Source: Sipunculus nudus
Taxonomy: Eukaryota; Annelida; Sipuncula; Golfingiida; Sipunculidae
Direction: 5' to 3'
Assembly (NCBI GenBank): GCA_026874595.1
Contig: CM049319.1
Coordinates: forward strand, 58,846,917 to 58,910,916
DNA length: 64,000 bases
The translations under genes were made by a program, and so were the position numbers. The notes under the pieces were generated by a model, which did not search any database, was not told the origin of the DNA, and worked only from the letters and a program-made list of their open reading frames with translations. How positions within the stretch are numbered: the stretch's first letter is position 1; every line of letters begins with the position of its first letter. Shown in pieces: positions 23,501 through 36,900 of the stretch.

Positions 23501-24624
23501 TATCTCGGGAACCGTTTGACCGATCAGGAAATAAAATTGATACAAATGTAGCCCTTTGATTGCTTTATAACATACACAAAAAATGGTGGCGCCACCAGTA
23601 ACCATGTTTGCACAGTGTCCATCTGTTCATCTGCCTTGGGTTAAATTCACTCATATCTCTGCAGTGAATTGACTAATTCACCTGAAATTCGTCATGTGTA
23701 TACATCCAGGATAGCTTTCTTGATTTTATGACAGGTGGCGCCACCTACGTTCACGTTCACGCTGATGACATCCAAGCTTATATCTCGGGAACCGTTTGAC
23801 CGATCAGGAAATAAAATTTATACAAATGTAGCCCTTTGATAGCTCTGTAACATACACAAAAAATGGTGGCGCCACCTGTAACAATGTTTGCACAGCGTCT
23901 GTCTGTTAGTCTGCCGTGCCCTAAAATTACTCATTTCCCTGTAGTGGTTCGACATAACTGCCTAAAATTTTGCAGGTTTATACATCGTGGACAGCTTTCT
24001 TGATTTTATGACAGGTGGTGCCACCTACATTCTAGTTAACGCTGGACACATCCAAGCTCATATCTCAGGAACCATTTGACCGATTGGGCCAAAATTGTGC
24101 ATGTGTTTAGATCTCACATAGGTCTTTATCATACACAAAACTGGAGGGGTTACCTGCAAAGATTTTTGCACAGTGTTTGTCTGTTTGTCTGCCATGGGCA
24201 AAAATCGCTCATATACATGTAGTGGTTTGACTTTTCTGCCTAAAATTTTGCAGGTGTATACAACTTGGACAGATTTCTGGATTTGTGGTAGGTGGCACAT
24301 CCTACATACACATTTAGGCTGCAGACATCCATGCTAATATGCAACATACCTCACTCTATTTCCCCTTGCCACTCAATCCATGCCTCACTATCCGATTTTG
24401 GCAGATACATGTAGTCACTTGTCGGTTACCCGTATTCTAGTTTTAAAAGTTTACACATTTTTCTCTATTTTTGAGATATATAAATACAGACTAAATCTTG
24501 GCCTGTTGGTTAATCTGTTTGATGCTTCAGTTGAATGGGTATATACTACCATTCTGGTGATAAAATTTCCATTTGCGAATCTCTTCCCAGTCAGCTGAGC
24601 GTCATGACCCATGGGTCACTTGTT
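20590..24624 (+). mobile_element. HINE-like element, AGCTCA family (copy 1)
   Basis: The left end AGCTCAGCTGACT is followed by its own imperfect inverse (AGTCATCTGAGCTATAG) and a GTCCGTCGTCCG tract. The right end has AGTCAGCTGAGCG, mirroring the left end, then the perfect palindrome TGACCCATGGGTCA (24605-24618) and CTTGTTT. Between them are about seven or eight core units of roughly 330 bp, most with GGTGGCGCCACC (20934, 21271, 21928, 22264). Units at 21205-21426 and 21865-22083 are almost identical, so a two-unit block of about 660 bp was duplicated recently. Nested inside is a TATCCGCC element. Confidence 0.8.
23299..24440 (+). mobile_element. HINE-like element, TATCCGCC family (copy R2), nested
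   Basis: The borders are set by comparison with the empty site in the second AGCTCA element (near 35695). The left motif GTATCCGCCAAAA (23299-23311) is mirrored by TTTTGGCAGATAC (24396-24408). It is followed by the hairpin GTAGTCACTTGTCGGTTAC and an end at CTAG (24440). Core units of about 145 bp carry GGTGGCGCCACC at 23585, 23734 and 23865. A CTAG end after a hairpin is a Helitron-type 3' end; the subterminal inverted repeats are the Helentron trait. Confidence 0.78.
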
Positions 24625-26781
24625 TATAGAAAATTCTCAAAGTCATGAAGTCATTACCTTACTGTCTAAACATGTATTGTATCAACTCTGTTATATTTAT
24701 CAACAATTTAACGTAAAATGATACATGAAAACCACCTTAACGAGACTACGGCTGCATGGGCATTTCCCCCTTATTCTTTGCCGTTCTAACGTGGGTTGAC
24801 ATCCGCTCTTCCCTGTCTGGTCGGTGAGGTTAGAACCACCCATGGCCGTCATGCAATTCTTACGAATTTGTTTGTAAAAGTATGCCAGAGCAGTCTTCAT
24901 TCAGCTAAATATGTGTTCAAGAGACCGTTCAAAACATACCATGCATGGCTTTTGTTCTTAGATCCCATGCGAACTAAATTCTAAGCGTTTCTGTAGTGGA
25001 GTATTCACGACCATCGCTAATTTGTGCAAATGCAGTTTACATCACAAAGGAGAAGCTTCTAAAGAATGGTGCGTATACATATGAGACGAATTAAAATGGC
25101 AAGCATTGCATTGTCGTTTGCAAAAAAAAAAATAATAATATCTTATGAGTATAAGATGTAAAATCATACATTAAAAGGCTTTTTCAGATATTTGAAAGTT
25201 TTTTCAAAGATGTATAAATAACAGTATGTAACTTTTATGATTATTAAGATGAAAGCATTGATATCCAGTAAGAGATTATAACGCTCCCGATTTCCTGGAG
25301 CCTACCAATATTTAATACCAAATTCCTGCCCCCCCCCCGTGTATCTCGTAAAGTTCATAATTAGGGGGGGGAACGATTAATACTTGGAACAAAGTCTGAT
25401 CGAAAATGCCAAGTATCCCCAATGTATGCACGTGTAACATTTCTTAGACTGTGCATAAGTACCACATGTTTAAAAATAATTTAAGGCTTAAAAATATTGA
25501 AAATGGAGAATTGGCCATAAAATTGTCCTGAATGATTTAGAAGAAAAGAGCAATGGTCTTTATCCCGCCTTATTACTCCCTTATAACCTCGGGTGTTTGC
25601 CAGTGCAAAAGTTTGTTGCATGCTTCTATATGATATGTATTATTAAACTATCTTTAATTTGCGAGTTTATTAAAATTAACAGTAATATCCCATACTTTTC
25701 CCCGAAAATAAATACTCTTACATCTCGCCTTATTTTAACGTCATGTCCTGTACAGCTTGACCGTGGCTGCAGGCCACACTGTGCGGCGCCTGAGGTTATA
25801 TACCTTTATTGTCTACATTCATCTGTTGTTTTTCCCGTATGTACTAGTCCTCACTTTCGTAACTTGCCGTACATTTGTGAATATTCCTTGACGAGGCTTC
25901 AGGACACGATGCTGCATTTATTTTTCCTATGTAACATCTATAAAACACCTGAAGTCTGGGCCTCTTTTGGGCAACTTTAAAAATAAATTTTGATATTAAA
26001 CTTTTTTTTACCTGAGAGTTTGTTGTTTCTTCAGTCAAACTAGACCAAGAAAATGGGGGCTTGTGTATCTCCTTTTTTAACCATCCTGGCCCGCGAATAC
26101 ATTCAAAAGCAGTCCAAAACAAGCATTTGGACACTATATGTCTTTGATTGGCCACAGATTTTTAAAAAATTGACCATTTTCTGTCAATTTTATTGGAGAT
26201 TATGCTAAACATGCTTACAAATCAAACAATGGGGTGTTTTTAATGCTCCATCACATGATGGCTAGAGCCAACCGGAGAGAGCCAGATAATTCACTACTCT
26301 ATTTCAGGGTCATGTGCATAATTAAGACCATGTGACCTGAAGTATCCGGAGAAGATGCTGTATGCACACTATAGCCCTATAGCTCCCGTGCTCTCTATAA
26401 CACGTTCTGTGCAAGATCCTGGATTTCGCCGCATATAATGCAGTTGTTGCAGAATCCACAACTGTGATAAGTTGATGGAGAGGAGCAGAGCGAATCGGAA
26501 TAAAGCGTCTTGGGACGAGACAAATAATGCAGTACAATGCACACCAAAATCTAATCAATTTTTTCTCGGCTCCTTCTCGAAATGCCCAAAAAATTCATGA
26601 CATTCCGTTTATGATTGCTTGAGTTATGTTGTGAACAAACACGCAAACGGGATCGAATGAACGCATACAATCCAGGCGGAGGCTGACGCTTACCGCGAAA
26701 GTGGATGTCAGTGGACGTTTGCAACGTGATTGAATTACATCCAGACGAGTTGGGTAAACCAAATCGACGAAGAATGAGACT
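24625..26781. other. Unassigned sequence upstream of the complete GSTK gene
   Basis: No gene was recognised. A C-run (about 25329) and a G-run (about 25365) lie near each other. A stretch near 26575-26660 resembles the interspersed repeat at 33690-34000 and 61640-61890. Confidence 0.3.
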
Positions 26782-27323
26782 AGACTGGTACCCCGCTCTA
26801 TTATGGCACCGCTGCTCTCGGCCAATCAAAGAGACGGGCGTACAACGCCATCTTTTGTACTCCCGACAGACTGGTTCCAACTCCAGTATGTATTATATAT
26901 GATAAAAATAAGCATTTCGTTTGCTCAGGGAAGTTACAAAAAGTTGTCTGTACATTAAGTGTGACATTAATGATTAGATTAATAGATATTGATCATAAAA
27001 CACTGCTACGTACAGTAGAATATCAAAGATTCATTATATCGTATTATCTATAATCAATCATTCAATTTTTGTGCAACAACTCATAATTCAATATTTTAAA
27101 ACTACAAATAACCTGAGAAAGTTATTTTATAAGTAATCTTCACGGATAATCAACCATGAACGCTTGAACGTCCATGACAACCGGTATGAGCGTGCATACT
27201 GGAGTTGGAACCAGTCTATAGGTAGGTCAGGAGTTGCAACTGGGAGTACTCAAGATGTCGTTGTACGCCTGTCTCTATGCTTGGCTGAGGGCCATAATAG
27301 AGCAGGGTACCAGTCTAGAATGA
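26782..27323. mobile_element. Inverted-repeat element just upstream of GSTK
   Basis: Arms of about 108-128 bp (26782-26889 and 27195-27323) are inverted copies. The outer text is ACTGGTACCCCGCTCTATTA and the inner text TGGTTCCAACTCCAGTATG. An AT-rich 305-bp loop separates them. The inner arm edge lies about 110 bases from the GSTK start codon, so it may overlap the promoter. Confidence 0.75.
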
Positions 27324-27369
27324 GACAGGCTGCCTTGATCAGTCTAGAATGAGACAGGCTGCCTTGATC
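27312..27369 (+). repeat. 29-bp perfect tandem duplication
   Basis: Two identical 29-bp units, starting AGTCTAGAATGAGACAGGCT, lie end to end. They straddle the outer edge of the inverted-repeat element and end 62 bases before the GSTK ATG. Confidence 0.95.
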
Positions 27370-27431
27370 TTGAAGTACCTAATCTTTAGACTTTGTACAG
27401 CTTGTTTATACTCTCTACAAACAGCACGGTC

Positions 27432-27500
27432 ATGACAACAAAGAGATCCATTGACCTGTTCTACGATGTCGTTTCGCCTTACGCTTGGGTGGCATTCGAG
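27432..27500 (+). CDS. GSTK1: GSTK exon 1 (start codon and glutathione-site serine)
   Basis: 69 bp, 23 codons, phase 0 out. It reads [20 protein letters not shown] then AFE. The donor GTTTGT is a weak match to consensus. The SPY motif holds the serine that contacts glutathione in this family. Confidence 0.9.
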
Positions 27501-27900
27501 GTTTGTTACCTGTCTGTACAATTACTCGTTTTGCCGAACTGGAGCTGACCGAGTATTTACCGCTTCAGGTCACATGGTCCTATTTTTTCAAAGAAGTGAA
27601 TGGTTTGGCTTGCTCAGGTTGCCTCAAGCTACTAACCTTTATGCCATGTGGCCCAAAAAACTGCCAGAATTGGATTTGCATTTATTATTTTAGCATAATC
27701 TCAAACAATGTAAACAGTATCAGTCACATATTTTTTAATCTGCAGCCAGTAAAGTCTAAAGAACAAAGACAGGTTCAAATACTTAGAACTTAAATTAAGC
27801 TACATATTCACTAAAGTTTCCATCTATGCAGTCCCAAACAGTTAGGCCTTTATGGTTTGGGACTGCATAGAGGGGTAACTTTAGTAAATTGTAAGCAGAA

Positions 27901-27968
<68 letters not shown>

Positions 27969-30900
27969 TACAAATCAGGGGGATTGTTTTCACTTACTTA
28001 AATTATATATGTAAAGCCAAACCCTACAACCCTGCAAACAAACCCTATAGGTGTCTGAGAAATTGATTTCTTATTCATTTGCCCAGCAATGAGCAGATCT
28101 ATCCCATTGATAAAAGTAAAAAACACTTAGGCTTCCATAAAATATCTTCTAAAAAAAATATAAACACTTTATTCCTCCAAAACATTTACTATAGAAAATG
28201 AGTCTCAGAGTGGGGTGTAAAGTATTCTATTACCAATCTGTTACCTAGTAATTTTATTCTGAAAGATCAAATTTATGGATCAAAGGGTATTTACATTTCT
28301 TTAACAAAGATTTGTTCTATTGTTAACTCTAAGGATGCATGGAGTGGTCCAAAAATCAAATTGATAGAAGATCTTGGATAGCTTTGTCTTTTGTGGAAGA
28401 CAGGAGGCGCCACCTTCTGTCTTTTTCTTGGTTTTACCCCTTTTAATACCCCATCATTGCCACTTGACAGTACTGTGAGCATTGTAAGTCAAAAACTAAT
28501 GGACAGATTAGGCTGAAATTGTGCATGCACATTGATCTTGGATACGTATATCTTGTGTACAAGGCTGGTGGTGCCATCTGCAATCATTTGCAGTGGCGTC
28601 CATCCGTACATGTGCTTTTGGTGGAAATTGCTCATATCTCCTGAGTGGTTCAAGGTATTGGTCTGAAATTTCGCATATCCATCCATCTTGGAAAGTTTTC
28701 TCATAAACCGGACAGGTGGTGCCACTTACCTTCCCCTTTTTGTAGAATAAATGAATGCTCTTTTCTGAGGAGTGATTTGCCCTGTTGGCCTGAAATTGTG
28801 CATATGCTTAGATATTGGACTGCTCCATGTTGTTTGCAAGACTGGTGGTACCATCTGCCATTTTTTTGTGTGATGTCCATTCGTACATGTTCTTTGGGTG
28901 AAAATTACTCATACCTCCAGGATGGTTCAAGGTATTGGCCTAAAATTTGGCATGTCGATCCATCTTTGAAAGTTTTCTCATAAACCAGACGGGTGGTGCC
29001 ACCTACCTTCCCATTTCTGTAGAATAAATTAATGCTCTTTTCTGAGGAGTGGTATGCTGTATTGGTCTGAAACTGTGCATGTCCATAGATCTTGGCCTCT
29101 TCCATCTTGTACTCTAGACTGGTGTCGCCATCTATCATTTTTTTGTGTGGTGTCCATCTGTTCTTTTGTTTTAGGTGAAAACTACTCATATCTGAGGAGT
29201 CGTTCAATGTGTTGGTCTCCAATTGGGCATGTACATCCATCTTGGAGAGTTTTCTCGTCAACTAGACAGGTGGCACCACCTACCTTACAATTTTAATAGT
29301 AATTTTAATCCCCTTTTCTTAAGAGTGATCCACCATATTGGCCCCCATATTTGGTGAAAAATATTGTTTCTCAAGTTGATAGATGGAAGTAAAACCATAA
29401 TCGCTTGCCTAGTATCAGTATATGCTGCTGAAGATATGAGGGGGGGGGGGGGGACTTTTCTTAAAGGGGTGGGGGGGGATTAATTGTCTGGGGATACTGT
29501 GGCACCTGTGGTGCCAAGAAATATCTAGTTAATTAATGGTACTAACTGGTTAATTGATAATATTATATGTGTATCATATATACCTAGGAATTTAAGGAAT
29601 GAGGGAAACAATTGATTACCCTCTTACTCGTAGATCATATTCAGCAGGCATTATGGGACATTAGTGAGTAGAAATTTTTTTGAAATAACCACAATTAAAA
29701 CAAAAGATAACTAGTAGTAGACATTTTAGAGTTGATGTTTTGGGCATGAACCCAAAACACTGATGGAACTGATCTGTCTCAGGCTTTGGCATACCGTTAG
29801 TGCCAATGTTACTGTCCTCATCTTTTGAGTTCCTTTTATTTAATTAATTTTAAAAAAATTCAATCTTATACAATGTGTAGATAATGCTAAAGAATGATTA
29901 AATAATTAATAATGGTAATACCTTATAAATTCTTTGATTTTCTGTTTAATATAGGTACATGTTTAAATTACTTTAATAACAGTTTGTAGAAAACTGTCAA
30001 CAGTTTTCTTCCCTAATTTCCTGTTCTTTTCTTAAATTTACCTGACTTCCCTGGGAAGGGAAGAAATACTTGTCTTCCCATGAGAATGCCAACCCTGATC
30101 ACTGGGCTTCCCTTAAACAAAAAACGTGAACTTCACCCTTGCGAAACTCAGTTTATTGCAGTTAATTTGCTTGACAAAAGCTTTTCAGTTTGCAAATAGG
30201 TGGCATTGTCTGTATATAAATATATACTTAACTTTCAGGTACTGGGACGGTACACAGCCAGTGGAAAGTGGAATGCAGATTTGATATTGAAGCCTTTTTT
30301 CCTTGGGGGTGTATTTAAAGATACTGGTGAGTGCTGTAAATTAGGTAGAATTTATATGTATGTCATCTCTCTCTAAAACAAACAAAATTTCTGTAGGTAA
30401 AGGATCTGAATTTATTTGGCTAAAATTAATTTTGTGTAAAGAGGAAAGTCAGGTGTGGAATTATTATTGTAAATGTGAGACTTGATCATATTAAAATGTC
30501 CTGACGATAGAGCAGTATTCTCTTTCCCAAAAAGCAGGTAATAGTGACCTAATTTCAATTGTCAAACTAGATGTCCCAGCCCTACCAGACCCTACAATGT
30601 TCATAATGTAAACTTTTTGTTTATATATATGTGTGTTTGTGTGTTATGATAGGGCTTTTCATGATAATGGCACCACCTGGTGGCATATAGTGCCACCATC
30701 ACTTTACTGCATGTCTATGGTAATATAAATTTGGGTGAAGTCCCTGTCTTGAGTCTACATTCCCGGAACCTGTGCTGTACCTCAGAGCATGTTCAAATGT
30801 GTGTGTGTCTGTGAACCATGAAACATTTTACATACAAAGGCAAACAGGGGGTTTCTTAGGGACCATGCACCTCATTTTGACCCATGTATCTAAAAGAATT

Positions 30901-33900
30901 TTATATATGTTTTCAGTTTATATAAACAAATTTTTAGCTCCACCTGCACATTTTGTTCAAGAAAATAATAACATTTCAATAAAAATGTCCCCTATATATG
31001 TGCATTAAATTGTTTAGCAAAACATATTATTATTATAATTATTATTATATTATTTATATATCATGTTGTCAGTTGATCATATTAATTTTTTATGCCCCCC
31101 CTACAAAGTGGCAGGGGCATATAGTTTTACTTGTGTCCGTTATTCTGTCATTCCGTCCTTCCGTCATTCCGAAATCAAACAGTTGTACAGACTTTTTTTC
31201 ACAATGCCTGCAGATATTGGCCTGATTTTTGGTGTGTGGGCAGATAATGACGAGTTACAGTTGGAGTTGGAGTTTCCTCCCGGTTGACCTATTTTTGACT
31301 GTTTTACGGCTCCTAAACATAGAAAATTTCATGAAAAACAGAAATTTTTTGGAAAAATGCATATTTATGGACTTTTTTCACAATGCCTGCAGATACTGGC
31401 CTGATTTTTGGTGTGTTGCTTGATAATGACCGGTTACAGATCGAGTTTGCATTTTGCCCTCGTTGAACAACTTTTGACCATATGACAGCTCCTGAACTTA
31501 AAAAATTTACAAAATTTAACAAATATTTCTAATTTGCTCCAGGCAGGGGCATTCATGTCATTTTTACACATCTATTTTTTTAAATCCTATGATAAAAATT
31601 AAAAAAAAATCTTCCCACTTCACTGAAACAGATCTTATTTTTGCTTAATGTGTTGATATTTATATCTATTTGGAATGATAAAATTACTTTATATGTCTCT
31701 GTGATCATTATATCTTTAATTTTTTTCACAGGAAATGATGGTCCATTGATAAATCCAAGCAAAGGAAAATATGTCTTTAAAGATGTGATAAGACTTGGCA
31801 ACCATTTTAGAATTCCTTTTAAAATACCAGAGGTAAGGAAAGAAGTCATTGTATCCGCCAAAAAGAAGTTATTCTGATACTATATTTTTGACTGGGTTCC
31901 GCTGCCCCAACCATCGCCGCCATCGCCGTGGCATTTATTTCCGGAGAACTCCTCTGCGACTACTGGACTGATTTTTCTGAAACTTACACCAATTATTGGA
32001 TCACATTTGAACTGGTGCCTAACCAATTGATGTTGACCTCTGACCTTTCCTCTTTGCCCAGTGTCCATTTGTGCGTCTGTTTCCACACATAAACCCAAAT
32101 ATCTTGGGAACTGTTTGACCAATTAGGAAAAAAATTTACTACAAATGTAGCCCTTGGATAGCTTTATAACATACACAAAAATGGTGGTGCCACCTGCAAC
32201 CATGTTTGCACAGTTTCCATCTGTTTGTCTGCCTTGGGTTAAAATCACTCATATCTCTGCAGTGGTTTGACTTATTCACATTTGGCATGCATAAACATCC
32301 TGGAAAGCTTTCTTGATTTTATGACAGGTGGCGCCACCTACATTCACGTAGATGCTGCAGACATCCATGCTTATATCTCCGGACTGGTTTTATGTATCTT
32401 CCTGAAAATTTGCATGTATATAGATTTCACATAGCTCTTTATCATACGCAAAACTGGTGGCACCACCTGCAACCATTTTTGCACAGCATTCCTCTTTTTT
32501 TCTTCTGTGGGATAAAAATCACTCATATCTTGGCAGTGGTTTGACATATCTGCCTAAAATTTTGCACGTTTATACATCATGGACAGCTTTTTTGATTTTA
32601 TGACAGGTGGTGCCACCTACATTCTAGTTAATGCTGCAGACATTCAGGCTTATATCTCAGGACTGGTTAGACATACCCCCCTGAAATTTTGTTTGTATTT
32701 ATCTCACATAGCTCTTAATCATACACAAAATTGGTGGCGCCACTTGCCACCATTTTTGCTTATGTCTTTCTGTTAGTCTGCTGTGGGATAAAAATCACTT
32801 GTATACATTTAGTGTTTTGACTTTTCTGCCTAAAATTTTGCATATGTATACAACTTGGACAGCTTTCTGGATTTTGTGGTATGTGGTGCCACCTACATAC
32901 ACATTTCAGTGGCAGACATCCATGCTAATATGCAACACACCTCACCCCATTTCCCCTGGCCACTCAATATATGCCTCACTTCACCGTTCCACTCTGATTT
33001 TGGCGGATACATGTGGTCGCTTGTCGACTACCCGTATTCTATTTCCATAATTTTTCTGTCTGAACAATTATGCAGATTTAACAGTTGCTTTATTTTAAAG
33101 TTTCTGATGAGTAACTAATTAACTAATATCTCAGTTTAGACAGCCAGTTAATGCTAAGATTATGCCTTGGCACAAATGTATAAACACAACTAATTTGAAT
33201 TGGTGAGAAAAAGGTCTATAAGCCTAGTTGGTAACAGACTTTTGTTGGCCTTTTGTTCATGAGGGTTTCAAATTTGTTATATTCAAAAAAAGTAAAATTA
33301 TCATTAATTTTACACCCCATCTGCACATTGAATACAATTATGTTTTTTTTTTTTTAAATATAATCATGTTGTTGCCTTATAAGGATCTCTTTTATGTTTT
33401 CCTGGCCTGTATTGTCTGAAGTTGAAATGGAATTTTAACAATGCATGGGTCATTGAATCATGCTTCTTGTCCAGTATGTTCATCATTCTCTTTCAGATGG
33501 GTTCAAGTGCTTTTGTTGGCAAGAGCCTACCAGGGATGAGACTTCTGACAGCCATCAACACGTCACACCCTGAGCTGGTGGAAGACCTGTCCAGACAACT
33601 GTGGTTAAGTCTGTGGAGCAGAGTAAGCTAACCCACTAATAATTATAATCTGCATTCTAAGGAATGCAAGCCTCTGCCATGTGGGGGTCATTCACATATT
33701 TGTCCATATTCCCAGGTTCCTTTGTGCAGGAGTTCCCGCCAGCCGATGTTTGCTTTCACTTATTTCGCCCATATTCCAAGATTCATTCATGCATAGGTGA
33801 CTGTACATTTGAATATTCTTATAAGTCCTTCCTGGACCCAGTTCATAGGGTGGTTCCTCACCAAAATCTCATTGATTTTTCATTGGCCCATTCCAAAATT

Positions 33901-36900
33901 TCATGGGATTCCATTGATGATTGCATGAGTTTTGTTCTGAACAACACAAACACAAGAACTGGAATGAATGCATTCCCTCCTGGAAGAGGCAATAAAGTTA
34001 TCATAATTTTTATAACATAAATTGATGTTTGCAGATGCCGGAGATGCACAGTTGATCAGGGTATATTTGAAACTGCACAAACATCTAATTAAGCATACCC
34101 CATCAGCAAAAATTTAACCCTGTGGGGCCCAGCAATATCTAAAGATGAAGAAAGAAGGCCAAGAAATTTGGGTCTCAGAGACAGAGGTCTTTTAATTTTA
34201 AGGCTGAATCATTACTAGTTGATCTCAAGTCTGGATATATCATATGAATAGCCTGAGTTACAGGGTGTATAGCCTTGATATTAAAGATTCATGAAATTCA
34301 GTTATGTACTTGTGTGCAAAACTGGTTTTTAGCTCAGCTGACTGTAAAGTCATCTGAGCTATAGTGATCACTCTTTGTCCGTCGTCCGTCTGTCCGTCCG
34401 TCTGTCCGTTAACCTGGCACAAATCGTAACCGCTGGACCTAGAATCTTATAACTTTACATTCTGAGAAGTCCATGAAAAATCTCTTTGGAAACCAGAAAT
34501 TAGGTCTCTGTTACCCATATCCTTCGAGCTATGGGGCCTCAAAGTACCCCCCAGAATATTAAAAAATTTCATACAAAAACTTCAATATCTCATTAACTAC
34601 ATCACTGATGGTCATGATTTTTTGCATACATATTGATCATGAAAAGTTTCATCACTTCCTGCAGACTGGTGGCGCCACCTGTAATTTTCGATTTTTTACG
34701 AATTTTTTTCTCTATTTTTGAGACCTTTAAAAATGTGAACATCTGTTAACAGGGCACAAATCGTAAAGACTGGACCTAGAATCTTCATTCTTGACACACT
34801 GAGAGACCTATGAAAAGTCTCCATGGAAACTAGAAATTAGGTCTCTGTTACCCATATCCTTCAAGCTATGGGGCCCCAAAGTACCCCCCCAGAATAGTAA
34901 AAAATTTCATACAAAAACTTTAATATCTCCTTAACTGCATCACTGATGGCCATTATTTTTTGCATACATATTTATCATGAGATGTTTCATCAGTGTTTGC
35001 AGACTGGTGGCGCCACCTGTATTTTTCGATTTTTTACGAATTTTTTTCTCTTTTTTTGATACCTTTAAAAATGTGAACATCTGTTAACAGGGCACAAATC
35101 GTAAAGACTGGATCTAGACACACTGAGAGACCTGTAAAAAGTCTCCATGGAAACCAGGAATTAGGTCTCTGTTACCCATATCTTTCAAGCTATGGGGCCC
35201 CAAAGTACCCCCCCCCCCCCCCGGATAGTCAAAAATTTCATACAAAAACTTCAATATCTCATTAACTACATCACTGATGGTCATTATTTTTTGCATACAT
35301 ATTGATCATGAGAAGTTTCATCACTTCCTGCAGACTGGTGGCGCCACCTGTATTTTTCAATTTTTTTACGAATTGTTTTCTCTATTTTTGAGACCTTTAA
35401 GGATGCTGTCATCTGTTAACGTGGCACAAATTGTAACAACAGGACTTAGAATCTTCATTCTTGTCATGCAAGGAGGCCCATGAAAAGTGTCTGTGGAAAC
35501 CTGAAATTAGGTCTCTGTTACCCATATCCTTCAAGCTATAGGACTCCGAAGTATCCCTCAGAATAATGGAAAATTTAATACAAAAGCTGAAGTGAATGAA
35601 CAACTAATGCAGAGTTCACCATGATTCTTTGCATGGATATTGACCATTAAGTGTTTTTATTAGTTTCTTCAGACTGGTGGAACCACCTGTTTTTTTTTTA
35701 AAGTTTATGCATTTTATCTCTATTTTTGAGATATATAAATACAGTCACAATCTTGGCCTGTTGGTTATTCTGTTTGATGCTTCAAATGAATGTGTATATA
35801 CTACCATTCAGATGATAAAATTTCCTTTGGCAAATCTCTTCCCAGTCAGCTGAGCGTCATGACCCATGGGTCACTTGTTAAGACTGAAATGGAAACAAAA
35901 CTTTGGAACTGCACAAATCAAGAATTACAACTGCAGATTTACAATTATAACTACACATGAGTTGTCAACTACAGGTTAAAATTGACTAAAAAGTAACATT
36001 TATTTATCAGCAACTTCAAACTCTTAACACTCTGCTTAATTTTTGCACACTTTCACACTCTGTTAAAAAATTGTCATGGGAACTAATGTTAAATTGAGTC
36101 TTGGTAAAGACTAGGTTTAAAGTAAATTCTGTTTATCAGCACCTTTACACTTCTTAACATATACACTTGTACTTCTAAGCCCATACAAGAGACAAATTTA
36201 TTCTATAAATACTGGCCTATGAAGCAGTGATATAGTCCAGTCTGCACCATGGGAGTCCGAGTGCTTTATAATATGATTCTTTTTATTGGACTTGAGATTT
36301 ACTCAGTCTGATTTGCAAGTCTGAGTTCAGGACCCTCCAGTCCAAGTCCATAAAAAGGGGACTTGGGTCCGACTAAAGTCCAAGATCACTGCAGTGAAGC
36401 CCTGCCAAAATACTAAAAATATCCAAATAAAATATACAAGATTTAAAAACACATAAATATTGTGTGATCAAACATGCCTAAATTTAGTCCTATCTCTCTG
36501 ATTAATTTATCTTTATGTTTTCATGTGGTGTGTTACTTTTATTTTTTTCCTAATATTCAAGCAAATATTATTCCACAATCATTGTGTATCTTTAAACAGA
36601 ATAAATGAAAATGCTACTTCATTTGTCAAACATTTTGTACACCATTTTTCAGGGTGAAGATATTTCAGAGCCAGAGAAACTTTTAATTGTAAGTATTTAA
36701 TGATGTATGGAATAAAGAAAATTACTTAACATATCACTGAATTAAGCATATATAGTTAGTACCGCAGATCTCCTTTTTATGGTCGCATATCTATTTATAG
36801 CCTCACCCTGAGTTTACACCCCTTTAAGGAGATCCCATTGCACTTTGTTGTGCATACTGAATAGCTACTTAATCTTATATTTTATCAGTTAACAGAAGAG

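Noticed and set aside
25329-25372. C-run and G-run pair that could fold
   Set aside because: The text between and around does not pair; they look like independent homopolymers.
26328-27580. 16-bp exact inverted match (GACCATGTGACCTGAA at 26328 and its inverse at 27565)
   Set aside because: Similarity does not extend beyond the 16 bases, so I do not call a larger element.
33664-34020. 118-codon open frame in GSTK intron 4
   Set aside because: The nucleotide text recurs at 61640-61890 without a shared frame, so it is an interspersed repeat.
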